From: Magnetococcales bacterium
Lineage (GTDB): Bacteria; Pseudomonadota; Magnetococcia; Magnetococcales; DC0425bin3
Direction: 5' to 3'
NCBI GenBank assembly: GCA_015229045.1
Contig: JADGCJ010000104.1
Coordinates: 1 to 11,308, forward strand
DNA: 11,308 nt
How positions within the stretch are numbered: position 1 is the stretch's first letter; every line of letters begins with the position of its first letter. Below the pieces are notes generated by a model that saw nothing but the letters and a program-made list of their open reading frames with translations, was not told the origin of the DNA and did not search any database. A program made the translations under genes and the position numbers. This document shows positions 1 to 6,275 of this stretch, piece by piece.

Positions 1-146
1 CTCACTCAACAAATTTAATCCCCTCTTACGAGAAGGTCAAACGGAATATCCCGTGGGTGTCCGCCTTGTCGGAACACTGCGGAGGGACGGATATCGAAGC
101 CCATTGCAAAAACGGCGTCGCAATGGATCGGAGCGTCAGATGAAAA

Positions 147-218
147 AGTCAAAGGACAGAACATTTTCTTTTTTTGATACTTAAAAGATAACATATTGAA
201 AGTCAAAGGATTAAAATA
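147..218 (+). repeat. AT-rich dispersed repeat, copy A1
   Basis: This is one of three well-preserved copies of a ~70-bp module. The others are at 926-990 (opposite strand) and 1097-1165 (same strand). The shared order is AAAGTCAAAGGA, AGAACATTT, CTTTTTTTGATACTTA, GATAACATATTG, then AAAGTCAAAG again. The module therefore begins and ends with the same ~10-bp word as a direct repeat. It has no open frame of interest and no strong hairpin. I do not recognise it as a named element. Confidence 0.85.
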
Positions 219-236
219 TATTTCCGCTTGGCTGCA

Positions 237-305
237 GGAGCATTGCCACACCTCCCCCAACAGGTGAGGCGTTGCCCCAAACACCCTCAAGGAGGATAAT
301 GCTCC
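237..305 (+). promoter_or_regulatory. Leader inverted repeat enclosing a Shine-Dalgarno-like sequence
   Basis: GGAGCATT at 237-244 is perfectly complementary to AATGCTCC at 298-305. Between them CACCT and AGGTG form a small hairpin (about 249-266), and the CCTCC inside it could instead pair with the GGAGG at 291-295. In RNA this could fold as two alternative structures that hide or expose the AAGGAGG. The GGAGG serves ATG 299 rather than the DUF2062 start at 342, so a regulatory role is only suggested. No riboswitch family is recognised. Confidence 0.25.
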
Positions 306-341
306 CCCCGGCCCACGAATGCTCGAAAACGATCGGATCCC

Positions 342-920
342 ATGGAAAAACCGCACTGGACTTGGCGCTACGCACGCATTCAATGGTGGAAACGCATCAT
401 GCGCCCCATGGTTCGTTCCCCCCACCCCCCGGAATATCAAGCCCGGGCCTCCTTCTGGGGCCTGGTGGTCAACTTCACCCCCTCCATCGGCTTCCAACTG
501 CCCATGGTGGCCGCCATCTGGGCCATCTCCCGCACCTTGCGCAAAGAGTGGGATTTCAACTTCCCCCTGGCCTTCGCCTGGACCTGGATCACCAACCCCG
601 CCACCGCCGCCCCCCTCTACTACCTGTTTCTGGTCACCGGACGCTTCATGCTGGGCGAGTGGGACAACCCCAACATGGACTTCGAGGCCTTTCGCAATCT
701 CTTCGGGGAAGTCTTTCGGGAAGGTGGCGCGGAAACAAGCTGGTGGCAGGTGATGCTGGACCAGATGACCCAGCTTTGGCATCACTTCGGCTTTCCCATG
801 GTGGTGGGTTCCCTGCCCTGGGCCCTGTTCGGCGGCTGGGTCGGCTATGTCTGGACGTTGCGCTTTCTCAAAGCCTACCACGCCCGCCGGGCAAGGATGT
901 CGAATCAGACATCCCTGTAA
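342..920 (+). CDS. DUF2062 family inner-membrane protein
   Basis: This 192-residue protein has the two signatures of DUF2062: NFTPSIGFQ at residues 44-52 and TWITNPATAAPLYY at 81-94. These lie in hydrophobic stretches at about 38-62 and 76-104, and a further membrane segment lies at 148-177. The N-terminus is short and basic (WWKR, RPMVR), as usual in the family, and the C-terminus is Arg-rich, so both ends are probably cytoplasmic. The biochemical role of DUF2062 is not established; members often sit near polysaccharide or envelope genes, which is not the case here. ATG 342 is the only usual start codon in this frame after the stop at 297-299, although no good Shine-Dalgarno sequence precedes it. 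The gene is bracketed by inverted copies of repeat A (147-218 and 926-990), the second beginning five bases after the stop. It is convergent with the diguanylate cyclase gene that ends at 1199. Confidence 0.85.
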   Translation: MEKPHWTWRYARIQWWKRIMRPMVRSPHPPEYQARASFWGLVVNFTPSIGFQLPMVAAIWAISRTLRKEWDFNFPLAFAWTWITNPATAAPLYYLFLVTGRFMLGEWDNPNMDFEAFRNLFGEVFREGGAETSWWQVMLDQMTQLWHHFGFPMVVGSLPWALFGGWVGYVWTLRFLKAYHARRARMSNQTSL

Positions 921-925
921 TTTAT

Positions 926-990
926 CTTTTTACTTTCAATATGTTATCCTTTAAGTATCAAAAAAAGGAAATGTTCTATCCTTTGACTTT
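926..990 (-). repeat. AT-rich dispersed repeat, copy A2 (reversed)
   Basis: On the minus strand this reads nearly identically to A1 and A3, including AAAGTCAAAGGATAGAACAT and TTTTTTTGATACTTAAAGGA. It begins five bases after the DUF2062 stop codon and runs directly into B1. A2 and A3 are inverted relative to each other around B1; A2 and A1 are inverted around the DUF2062 gene. Confidence 0.85.
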
Positions 991-994
991 GCAC

Positions 995-1088
995 CGCATG
1001 ATGGCGTCAACGGCGAATGGAAAAGTCCCAGGGTGCTGCCCTGGACCCGTCTGAGGGGAGTAATCCCCCACGCATACCTGAACAGATA
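995..1088 (+). repeat. GC-rich hairpin repeat, copy B1
   Basis: The left part (1007-1051, TCAACGGCGAATGGAAAAGT onwards) differs from B2 at two of about 45 positions and from B3 at a few more. It contains a hairpin whose arms are CCAGGG and CCCTGG. The second hairpin is decayed here (GGGG, AGTAAT, CCCC) compared with B2. The right end CCTGAACAGAT matches B3 exactly. The copy sits between A2 and A3 in the gap between two convergent genes. Confidence 0.85.
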
Positions 1089-1096
1089 TAAATCAT

Positions 1097-1165
1097 AAAG
1101 TCAAAAGACAGAACATTTCCTTTTTTTGATACTTAGAGGATAACATATTGAAAGTCAAAGAATTA
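1097..1165 (+). repeat. AT-rich dispersed repeat, copy A3
   Basis: Same orientation as A1, with a few substitutions. It carries the AAAGTCAAAAGA word on the left and AAAGTCAAAG on the right. It lies 33 bases beyond the stop codon of the minus-strand diguanylate cyclase and closes the A2-B1-A3 cluster. Confidence 0.85.
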
Positions 1166-1198
1166 CGGTAACACTGCCTTCGGGGTCGGGCCTGAACA

Positions 1199-2896
1199 TC
1201 AGGAGGCGTTGTCCATCCGCTCTTCCATGCCCTCTTCATACATCTGGAAGTCGTTGCGACCCCGCTTTTTGACGGCATACATGGCCATATCGGCCCTCTT
1301 GACCAGTTCCTCCGGCGTGTGACCGCTCTTGGGAAAAAGCGCCGCCCCCACGGAAGATCCGATGCGGCAGGTATTGCCTTTCAGCTCGAAGGGTTCGTTG
1401 AGGGCATCGATGATCTTGCGGGCCACCAGGGCCACCGCGTCCCCGTCCGTCACCACCGAGAGCAGCAGAACGAACTCGTCCCCACCCAACCGCGCCAGGG
1501 TGTCGGCATCGCGCAGGCAACTGCGAATGCGCCGGGAGACCTCCCGCAACAGCATATCGCCGATATCGTGGCCCAGAGAGTCGTTGACCTGTTTGAAGCG
1601 GTCCAGATCCATGAACAACACCGCAAGCGTTTTCTGCTCCCGTTGGGCGCGGGCCAGGGTGCGTTCCAGCAACTCCAGGAAGAGTACCCGATTGGGCAAA
1701 CCCGTCAGGGGATCGTGATGGGCCATGAAACGCAGCTTCTCCTCCGCCTCCCGCAGGCGCTGCTCCATCTGACGCCGCTCGATGATGCCCGCCAGGGTGA
1801 TGGCAATGGTGGAGAGAAAGGCCACCTCCTCCGAGGTTTGCTGATGATTGTGGGGCACATACAGGTTGAGTACCCCCAGCAGTCGCTGGTTGGAAAGCAG
1901 GGGAATGCAGTAGTGGCCGTGTTCGCTGATGCCCTGAAAGGTGACATCGTGGCGATGGTCCAGGGCGTTGGCGAAGACCAGTTCCCGGGTTTCCGCCGCC
2001 CGACCGCACAAACAGTATCCCGGCGGAATGCGGGCGCAGGCCGTGAGCAGATGGCGGTGCAGACCCCGCTGACTGGCGATGACCAGATCCCCTGTCTGGG
2101 GGTCCACCAGAAAGATGGATCCCTTGTATTCCACCGCCAGCCAGGAGACGGAAAGCACGATGTCCAGCGCCACTTCCAACTGCCGGCTGAGGGTCAATGG
2201 CTCCAGACCCGTCTCCAGCAACGCGGTGATGGCCAGCCGGGAAGCCTGACTGCGCAGCTCCCGACGCTCCTCCTCCCGTCGGCGGGAGATGTCGCGAAAA
2301 ACCACCACCGCTCCGGTCGGCACGCCATTTTCCATGATCGGCGAGCTGGTATAATCCACCGGAAAGCTGCTGCCATCTTTCCGCCAAAAACAATCCCGAT
2401 CCGTTTGACGCGGTTTTCCGGTGTGAATGGAGGCATAAATCTGACACTCCTCCTTGGGATAGGGAGAACCGTCCCGATGGGAATGGTGCAGAATTTCGTG
2501 CTGATGGTGCCCGATCAGATCGTCCCGGGTCCAACCCGTCATGCGGATGGCGGCTTGATTGACGAAGGTGGTGTTGCCGTACTGATCGACTCCGTAGATG
2601 CCTTCCGCCGCCGCGTTCAAAATCAGTTCGGTGCGATGGTGCAGGGTCTCCAGGGTGGAGCTTTGTTCGTCCAGACGCATGGCAAGGCGGCGGAAGTGGC
2701 CCGACAGGTAGATCAGATAGCCCAATCCCACCAGAATGGAGAGCAGAAAGAGGTTACCCCAATGGCGATCCATCTTCTGACGCAGCCATTGGTCCGACAA
2801 ATGGGCGAACGGATCGATCTCCAGATGCACCAATACGGCATCACCCAGGGTAACCAGGAGCAGTCCCAGGCCGACATGCAACAGAAAGCGTTTCAT
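1199..2896 (-). CDS. Membrane-bound PAS-GAF-GGDEF diguanylate cyclase
   Basis: This 565-residue protein should make cyclic di-GMP from two GTP. Two membrane segments (residues 4-24 and 48-67) enclose a short periplasmic loop. A PAS domain (about 84-206) follows, with the extended HHSHRDGSPYPKEEC loop of one PAS subgroup, then a GAF domain (about 220-372), a short coiled coil (373-390) and a GGDEF domain (391-555). The active-site loop is an intact GGDEF (471-475), preceded by DLDRFKQVNDSLGHDIGD. An RxxD inhibitory site (R462-D465) lies five residues before it, so product inhibition is expected. The GAF domain has conserved-looking Cys residues (CLCG at 295-298, HGHYC ending at 330). I chose ATG 2896 because the first membrane segment begins directly after it; ATG 2932 is an alternative, and neither has a good Shine-Dalgarno sequence. 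The frame stays open further upstream, but that part overlaps the HD-GYP gene and looks like noise. A weak promoter-like pair (TTCGAC, 15 bp, TACAAT) lies at 3040-3014 on the minus strand. Confidence 0.93.
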   Translation of the reverse strand: MKRFLLHVGLGLLLVTLGDAVLVHLEIDPFAHLSDQWLRQKMDRHWGNLFLLSILVGLGYLIYLSGHFRRLAMRLDEQSSTLETLHHRTELILNAAAEGIYGVDQYGNTTFVNQAAIRMTGWTRDDLIGHHQHEILHHSHRDGSPYPKEECQIYASIHTGKPRQTDRDCFWRKDGSSFPVDYTSSPIMENGVPTGAVVVFRDISRRREEERRELRSQASRLAITALLETGLEPLTLSRQLEVALDIVLSVSWLAVEYKGSIFLVDPQTGDLVIASQRGLHRHLLTACARIPPGYCLCGRAAETRELVFANALDHRHDVTFQGISEHGHYCIPLLSNQRLLGVLNLYVPHNHQQTSEEVAFLSTIAITLAGIIERRQMEQRLREAEEKLRFMAHHDPLTGLPNRVLFLELLERTLARAQREQKTLAVLFMDLDRFKQVNDSLGHDIGDMLLREVSRRIRSCLRDADTLARLGGDEFVLLLSVVTDGDAVALVARKIIDALNEPFELKGNTCRIGSSVGAALFPKSGHTPEELVKRADMAMYAVKKRGRNDFQMYEEGMEERMDNAS

Positions 2897-3059
2897 TGTA
2901 TAGGTATGTACCGTCAAACCGACTTGGGCCATGGCCCTTGTGTCCCGATCCCCCCCCCGGGTTCCAGGATCTCTTTCCCGGGGTAAATAAGAAGCCTTCC
3001 CCCGTTGCGGCGAATTGTAGCAATTCTTCTGCCGGTCGAACAGGTATGGTGAAAGAAGG

Positions 3060-4142
3060 TCAGCGTGAGGGATCCGTCTCCGGGTCGGCGAAGTCCAGCG
3101 CCGTCTGCCGGAAGTCCTCCACCCGGGCATTGAAAGCGTCCACCACATCCGGGTCAAAATGGGTATTGCGGTTTTCTCGAATGATTCTTTCGGCCTCCGG
3201 ATGGGAAAAAGCCGATTTATAGACCCGGCAACTGATGAGGGCGTCGAAGACATCGGCCAGAGCCATGAGGCGTCCGGAGATCGGAATGGCGTCTCCTGCC
3301 AGGCCTCGGGGATAGCCGGCGCCGTCCCATTTTTCGTGATGGGTGAAGGCAATTTCGCTGGCGAGATGGAGAAAGGAGGTGGATCCCAGGCTGCGTTGAG
3401 CGGCTTCCAGGGTTTTGTAGCCCAGAAGGGTATGATCCTTCATGCGCTCGAACTCTTCCGCCGTCAGTTTGCCGGGTTTGAGCAGAATCTGGTCGGGGAT
3501 GCCCACTTTGCCCATGTCGTGGAGAGGTGCGGATTTGAACAGCATGTCCACCATGGTGTCCGTTAGGGTGTCCCGGAAGCGGGGGTGTCGTTGCAGGACC
3601 GAAGCGAGGATACGAACATAATGCTGGGTACGGCGGATGTGTCCTCCGGTTTCGGGATCACGGGTTTCCGCCAGGGAGGCCAGGGCGTGGATGGTGGCTT
3701 CCTGGGTGATGGCGATTTCCCGGGTGCGTTGCTCGACCAGTTCTTCCAGATGGTCCTTGTGCCGTTTGAGTTCCACCTGGCTGCGGACACGAGCCTTGAC
3801 CAGGCGGGGCACAATCGGTTTGGTGATAAAATCGACGGCTCCGACGGTCAATCCTCTGACTTCCGCCTCGGTTTCCGCCAACGCCGTGACAAACAGCACC
3901 GGAATACTCCAGGTTATCGGATCCGACTTAAGGCGGAGACAAACCTCGAAACCATCCATGCCGGGCATCATGACATCCAGCAGAATGACATCCGGAGGAT
4001 TGGATTCCCGGGCCAGTTGCAGGGCGGTTTCTCCATCCCGGGCCACCACGATGGTATAATCGTGGCGCAGGGTCTCCGCGAGGATGCGAAGGTTGCCCGG
4101 ATTGTCATCCACCAGTAGAATCTTGGGGCGGCTCGAATCCAT
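3060..4142 (-). CDS. Response regulator with HD-GYP phosphodiesterase domain
   Basis: This 360-residue cytoplasmic protein has a receiver domain (about 6-120) and a C-terminal HD-GYP domain (about 145-345), joined by a helical linker at 121-150. The receiver is complete: acidic pair D12/D13, phosphoacceptor D56 (LLDVMMP), T86 and K108 (TKP). The HD-GYP domain keeps the metal-binding HD (HDMGK, H208/D209), H237, HHEKWDGAGYPRGL (269-281), and ALADVFDAL. It should therefore hydrolyse c-di-GMP, with activity set by phosphorylation; no partner kinase is seen in the window. I chose ATG 4142, which starts just before the first receiver strand. ATG 4160 would add six residues, and a longer open frame to 4238 would overlap the divergent gene. 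None of the starts has a clear Shine-Dalgarno sequence. The cyclase gene at 1199-2896 follows on the same strand after 163 bp, too far to assume an operon. Confidence 0.93.
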   Translation of the reverse strand: MDSSRPKILLVDDNPGNLRILAETLRHDYTIVVARDGETALQLARESNPPDVILLDVMMPGMDGFEVCLRLKSDPITWSIPVLFVTALAETEAEVRGLTVGAVDFITKPIVPRLVKARVRSQVELKRHKDHLEELVEQRTREIAITQEATIHALASLAETRDPETGGHIRRTQHYVRILASVLQRHPRFRDTLTDTMVDMLFKSAPLHDMGKVGIPDQILLKPGKLTAEEFERMKDHTLLGYKTLEAAQRSLGSTSFLHLASEIAFTHHEKWDGAGYPRGLAGDAIPISGRLMALADVFDALISCRVYKSAFSHPEAERIIRENRNTHFDPDVVDAFNARVEDFRQTALDFADPETDPSR

Positions 4143-4216
4143 GTGCTTTCGAAAGGGCATGGGGAATAGTAGCGACCTGGTGATAAAGATAGCACGAAAC
4201 AGGACAAGTGAAACAC
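4143..4216. promoter_or_regulatory. Short divergent promoter region shared by HD-GYP and HPt-REC-REC-GGDEF genes
   Basis: The start codons of two oppositely acting c-di-GMP enzymes are only 74 bases apart here, less if the longer starts (4160 and GTG 4208) are used. Promoters in both directions must lie in or across this gap or inside the coding ends. I see no convincing -35/-10 pairs and no obvious operator palindrome. The call rests on gene arrangement. Confidence 0.4.
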
Positions 4217-5875
4217 ATGTCTGAAAAAAGTCTCCCACCGGCCCTGATGGAAAAACTCAACCTGGCCTGTCGCAACTGGGCGGGCGAGTTACCGGCGCGA
4301 TTGCGCAAGATTCAGGAGATCTGGACCGGGCTGCAACCGGACTCCTGGCAAAAGGAGCGCTTCGACACGCTGCATCGCATGGTGCATTCCCTGGCCGGAT
4401 CGGGGGCCACCTTCGGTTTCCCCAGGGTAGGCGAAAAGGCCCGGGTGATGGAGAATCTCATCGCCACCTGGTGTTTGCGCGGTGAGGTTCCGGATCAGAC
4501 GGGACGGAACGCCGTTTCCCAGGCGTTACAGCATCTGGTGGAGCAGATCGCCCTGGATTTGCGGACGGGCCCCGCACCGATCATGGTCGAGGAGGCTGAG
4601 GAGAGTCAGAAAACACCACCTCGTGAGGCAGCGCTGATATTACTGGCAGAGCCCGACGCGCTTTGGAGCAAAACACTCGGGCAGCAGTTGGCCTGTTACG
4701 GCTATCGGGTGGAAACATGCACCACGCTCGATATTCTGCTGCGCCGTCTGGAAGTGGTTTCGCCGGGAGTGGTGATTCTCAACGTGGCCATGCCGGATGG
4801 CGATGGTGCGCTTTACTGGCGGCGTTTTCGGGAAGAACGGGAAAATCTACCCCCTGTCATTTTCATCACCCGGCAGGGCGATCTGGAGACCCGGTTGAAC
4901 GTGGTTCGGGCCGGGGGGGTGACGCTTTTCGAAAAACCGGTGGACATCACCCGTTTGGTGGACACGTTGGATGAGCTGGTGCATCCGCTGCACGAGGAGC
5001 CCTATCGCATTCTGGTGGTGGACGATTCCAGGGCCTTGGCCCAGCATTTGGCCAATATTCTGGAAGAGGGGGGCATGCAGACCAAGGTGGTCAACAATCC
5101 TTTGGATGTGTTGGAACATCTGCACGAATTCCGGCCGGATCTGGCTTTGATGGATCTCTACATGCCGCAGTGTACCGGATTGGAACTGGCGCGGGTCATT
5201 CGGCAGCAGCCTGTTTTTGTTGGCATGCCGATCGTTTTTCTGTCGGGTGAAAAGAATCTGGATAAGCAACTCAGCGCCATGGCCACGGGAGGGGATGATT
5301 TTCTGACCAAGCCGATTCAGCCGGATCATCTGGTTCGGTCGGTATTGACGCGGGTCAGGCGGTCGCGGATTTTGCAGGGGTTCATGATCAAGGACAGTTT
5401 GACGGGTCTTTATAATCACACGCGCACCAAGGAGCAGTTGGCTTTGGCGGTCGGGCGGGCGCAACGGTTGGGCAAGCCGTTGGCGATGGCCATGGTCGAT
5501 ATCGACAAGTTCAAGTCGGTTAACGACACCTATGGGCATCCCACGGGGGATCGGGTGATTCGGAGTCTTTCCCGATTGTTGCGGCAGCGGGTGCGTTCCA
5601 CGGATATCGTAGGGCGGTATGGCGGGGAGGAGTTTGCGGTTATTTTTCCGGAGACGGATGGTGAAACGGCCTTGGGGGTGATGGATACGTTGCGGGAGGC
5701 GTTTTCGACGATTCAGCATCAGTTCGAGGAGACGGTTTTCACGCGGACGTTTTCCTGTGGGGTGGCGGCGTTTCCGGGGCAGCAGACGGCGACGGCGTTG
5801 AATGATGCGGCGGATCGGGCGTTGTACGAGGCGAAGAACGGGGGGAGGAATCGGGTGGTGTTGGCGGGGAAGTGA
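4217..5875 (+). CDS. HPt-REC-REC-GGDEF diguanylate cyclase
   Basis: This 552-residue protein combines a phosphotransfer domain, two receivers and a GGDEF output. The HPt domain (about 10-118) has the MVHSLAGSGATFGF motif with phosphorylatable H57. Receiver 1 (about 138-256) keeps K240 and T218 but has Asn (N189, VVILNVAMP) in place of the phosphoacceptor Asp, so it is probably a pseudoreceiver. Receiver 2 (about 262-385) is complete: D269/D270, D313 (LMDLYMP), S343, K365. The GGDEF domain (about 390-550) has an intact GGEEF (469-473), DIDKFKSVNDTYGH, and an RxxD inhibitory site (R460-D463) five residues earlier. Phosphotransfer among H57, D313 and outside kinases could drive dimerisation and c-di-GMP synthesis, much as in PleD, which also pairs an intact with a degenerate receiver. 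I use ATG 4217; GTG 4208, three residues upstream with AGGA at 4201-4204, is a real alternative. The gene is divergent from the HD-GYP gene and convergent with the methyltransferase gene. Confidence 0.93.
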   Translation: MSEKSLPPALMEKLNLACRNWAGELPARLRKIQEIWTGLQPDSWQKERFDTLHRMVHSLAGSGATFGFPRVGEKARVMENLIATWCLRGEVPDQTGRNAVSQALQHLVEQIALDLRTGPAPIMVEEAEESQKTPPREAALILLAEPDALWSKTLGQQLACYGYRVETCTTLDILLRRLEVVSPGVVILNVAMPDGDGALYWRRFREERENLPPVIFITRQGDLETRLNVVRAGGVTLFEKPVDITRLVDTLDELVHPLHEEPYRILVVDDSRALAQHLANILEEGGMQTKVVNNPLDVLEHLHEFRPDLALMDLYMPQCTGLELARVIRQQPVFVGMPIVFLSGEKNLDKQLSAMATGGDDFLTKPIQPDHLVRSVLTRVRRSRILQGFMIKDSLTGLYNHTRTKEQLALAVGRAQRLGKPLAMAMVDIDKFKSVNDTYGHPTGDRVIRSLSRLLRQRVRSTDIVGRYGGEEFAVIFPETDGETALGVMDTLREAFSTIQHQFEETVFTRTFSCGVAAFPGQQTATALNDAADRALYEAKNGGRNRVVLAGK

Positions 5876-5888
5876 GACACCAATCCGT

Positions 5889-5910
5889 TGACTTTATAAT
5901 ATTTCCTTTG
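5889..5910 (-). repeat. Possible remnant of repeat A
   Basis: TGACTTTATAATATTTCCTT resembles the right-hand end of module A read on the minus strand (TTGACTTTCAATATGTTATC with changes and one or two gaps). It lies just after the cyclase stop codon and before B2, the same relative place that A2 has before B1. The match is short and imperfect. Confidence 0.35.
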
Positions 5911-5940
5911 GCGTAACCATTCAGACCCCTGAACACTGCG

Positions 5941-6035
5941 GCATGATTGTGTCAACGGCGAAAGGAAAAGTCCCAGGGCGCTGCCCTGGACCCGTCGGGG
6001 GGGATAATCCCCCCCGAACCCCCGTATATCTGAAT
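5941..6035 (+). repeat. GC-rich hairpin repeat, copy B2
   Basis: This is the best-preserved B copy. Hairpin 1 (5973-5989) has perfect arms CCAGGGC and GCCCTGG around GCT. Hairpin 2 (5995-6017) has perfect 9-bp arms TCGGGGGGG and CCCCCCCGA around ATAAT. The right part CGAACCCCCGTATATCTGAA is shared with B3 and, reversed, with B4. It lies 65 bases after the HPt-REC-REC-GGDEF stop codon and could serve as a transcription or mRNA-end barrier, although no T-run follows directly. Confidence 0.88.
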
Positions 6036-6040
6036 TGTTA

Positions 6041-6080
6041 CCCTTTGACTTTCAATAAATCCTTTTAATTAATAAAAAGG
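6041..6080 (-). repeat. Degenerate repeat A copy (reversed)
   Basis: CCTTTGACTTTCAATA at 6042-6057 is identical to part of A read in reverse. It is followed by AATCCTTTTAATTAATAAAA, which matches the rest of the module with substitutions and a 3-4 base deletion. The copy ends early, before the second direct-repeat word. It abuts B2 on the right. Confidence 0.6.
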
Positions 6081-6091
6081 GTTGGGGGAGT

Positions 6092-6127
6092 CTGAGGGGG
6101 AGCTCTGCTGCCCCCTCAGGGTTTTTC
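6092..6127. terminator. Hairpin terminator between convergent genes
   Basis: Perfect 9-bp arms CTGAGGGGG (6092-6100) and CCCCCTCAG (6111-6119) can extend inward through AGC/GCT with one bulged G. The hairpin is followed by GGTTTTTCC, giving a short T-run for plus-strand transcripts. On the other strand the hairpin is followed after about ten bases by CCCTTTTTATT, so it may also stop transcripts from the methyltransferase side. It lies 216 bases after the cyclase stop, so it is distal to B2. Confidence 0.55.
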
Positions 6128-6175
6128 CTTGCCTTTCCCTTTAAAAATATTACCGCTGTTCAGGATCCTGCACAG

Positions 6176-6275
6176 CGCATATTCGTTTCAACGGCAAAAG
6201 GAAGAGTCCCAGGGTGCTGCCCTGGATCCGTCGGGGGGGATAATCCCCTCCGAACCCCCATCTACCTGAACAGAT
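6176..6275 (+). repeat. GC-rich hairpin repeat, copy B3 (inside a coding end)
   Basis: It matches B2 from TCAACGGC (6188) through the right end CCTGAACAGAT (6275). Hairpin 1 has C replaced by T in the left arm, which keeps a G-U pair. Hairpin 2 (6231-6253) keeps nine pairs with one wobble. Unlike the other copies, most of this one is coding: positions 6188-6274 encode the last 28 residues and the stop codon of the minus-strand methyltransferase. Confidence 0.88.

Larger units (their letters stand above)
1..341. other. Unassigned leader region upstream of the DUF2062 gene
   Basis: I see no gene here that I can defend. All three forward frames are open at the left edge; one runs to a TGA at 138-140 and could be the last 45 codons of a gene entering from the left, but I recognise no family in it. 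Positions 147-218 are repeat copy A1. Positions 219-341 are a GC-rich leader with an inverted repeat and an AAGGAGG at 289-295. That Shine-Dalgarno-like sequence faces an ATG at 299 which is out of frame with the DUF2062 protein. Confidence 0.4.

Noticed and set aside
1..140. 3' end of an upstream gene on the plus strand
   Set aside because: One frame is open from the left edge to a TGA at 138-140, but the other frames are also open and no family can be recognised from 45 residues. I therefore did not call a CDS.
15..881. Minus-strand open frame opposite the DUF2062 gene
   Set aside because: The translation is Gly-rich in the antisense of membrane segments and passes straight through repeat A1. 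No family is recognisable.
272..1054. Plus-strand open frame running through the DUF2062 gene into A2 and B1
   Set aside because: It is in a different frame from the recognisable DUF2062 motifs, its translation is His/Pro-rich and featureless, and it ends in repeat sequence. The AAGGAGG before ATG 299 is its only support.
926..1165. CRISPR array
   Set aside because: The repeated units alternate in orientation and type, are not evenly spaced, and are not separated by unique spacers. No cas genes are present.
1319..2986. Long plus-strand open frame opposite the PAS-GAF-GGDEF gene
   Set aside because: It shows no recognisable domain, and the minus-strand frame has a full series of conserved domains. 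Long antisense frames are common in GC-rich genes with strong codon bias.
2897..3352. Upstream extension of the PAS-GAF-GGDEF frame by up to 152 residues
   Set aside because: The extra part overlaps the 3' end of the HD-GYP gene in another frame and reads as low-complexity Arg/Pro/Ser-rich sequence. The membrane segment begins directly after ATG 2896.
5943..6066. Small open frame within B2 (MIVSTAKGKVPG..), partly similar in B1 and B3
   Set aside because: The likeness follows from the repeat being conserved at DNA level. The frame has no ribosome binding site, B1 stops early, and the bases are explained by the hairpins.
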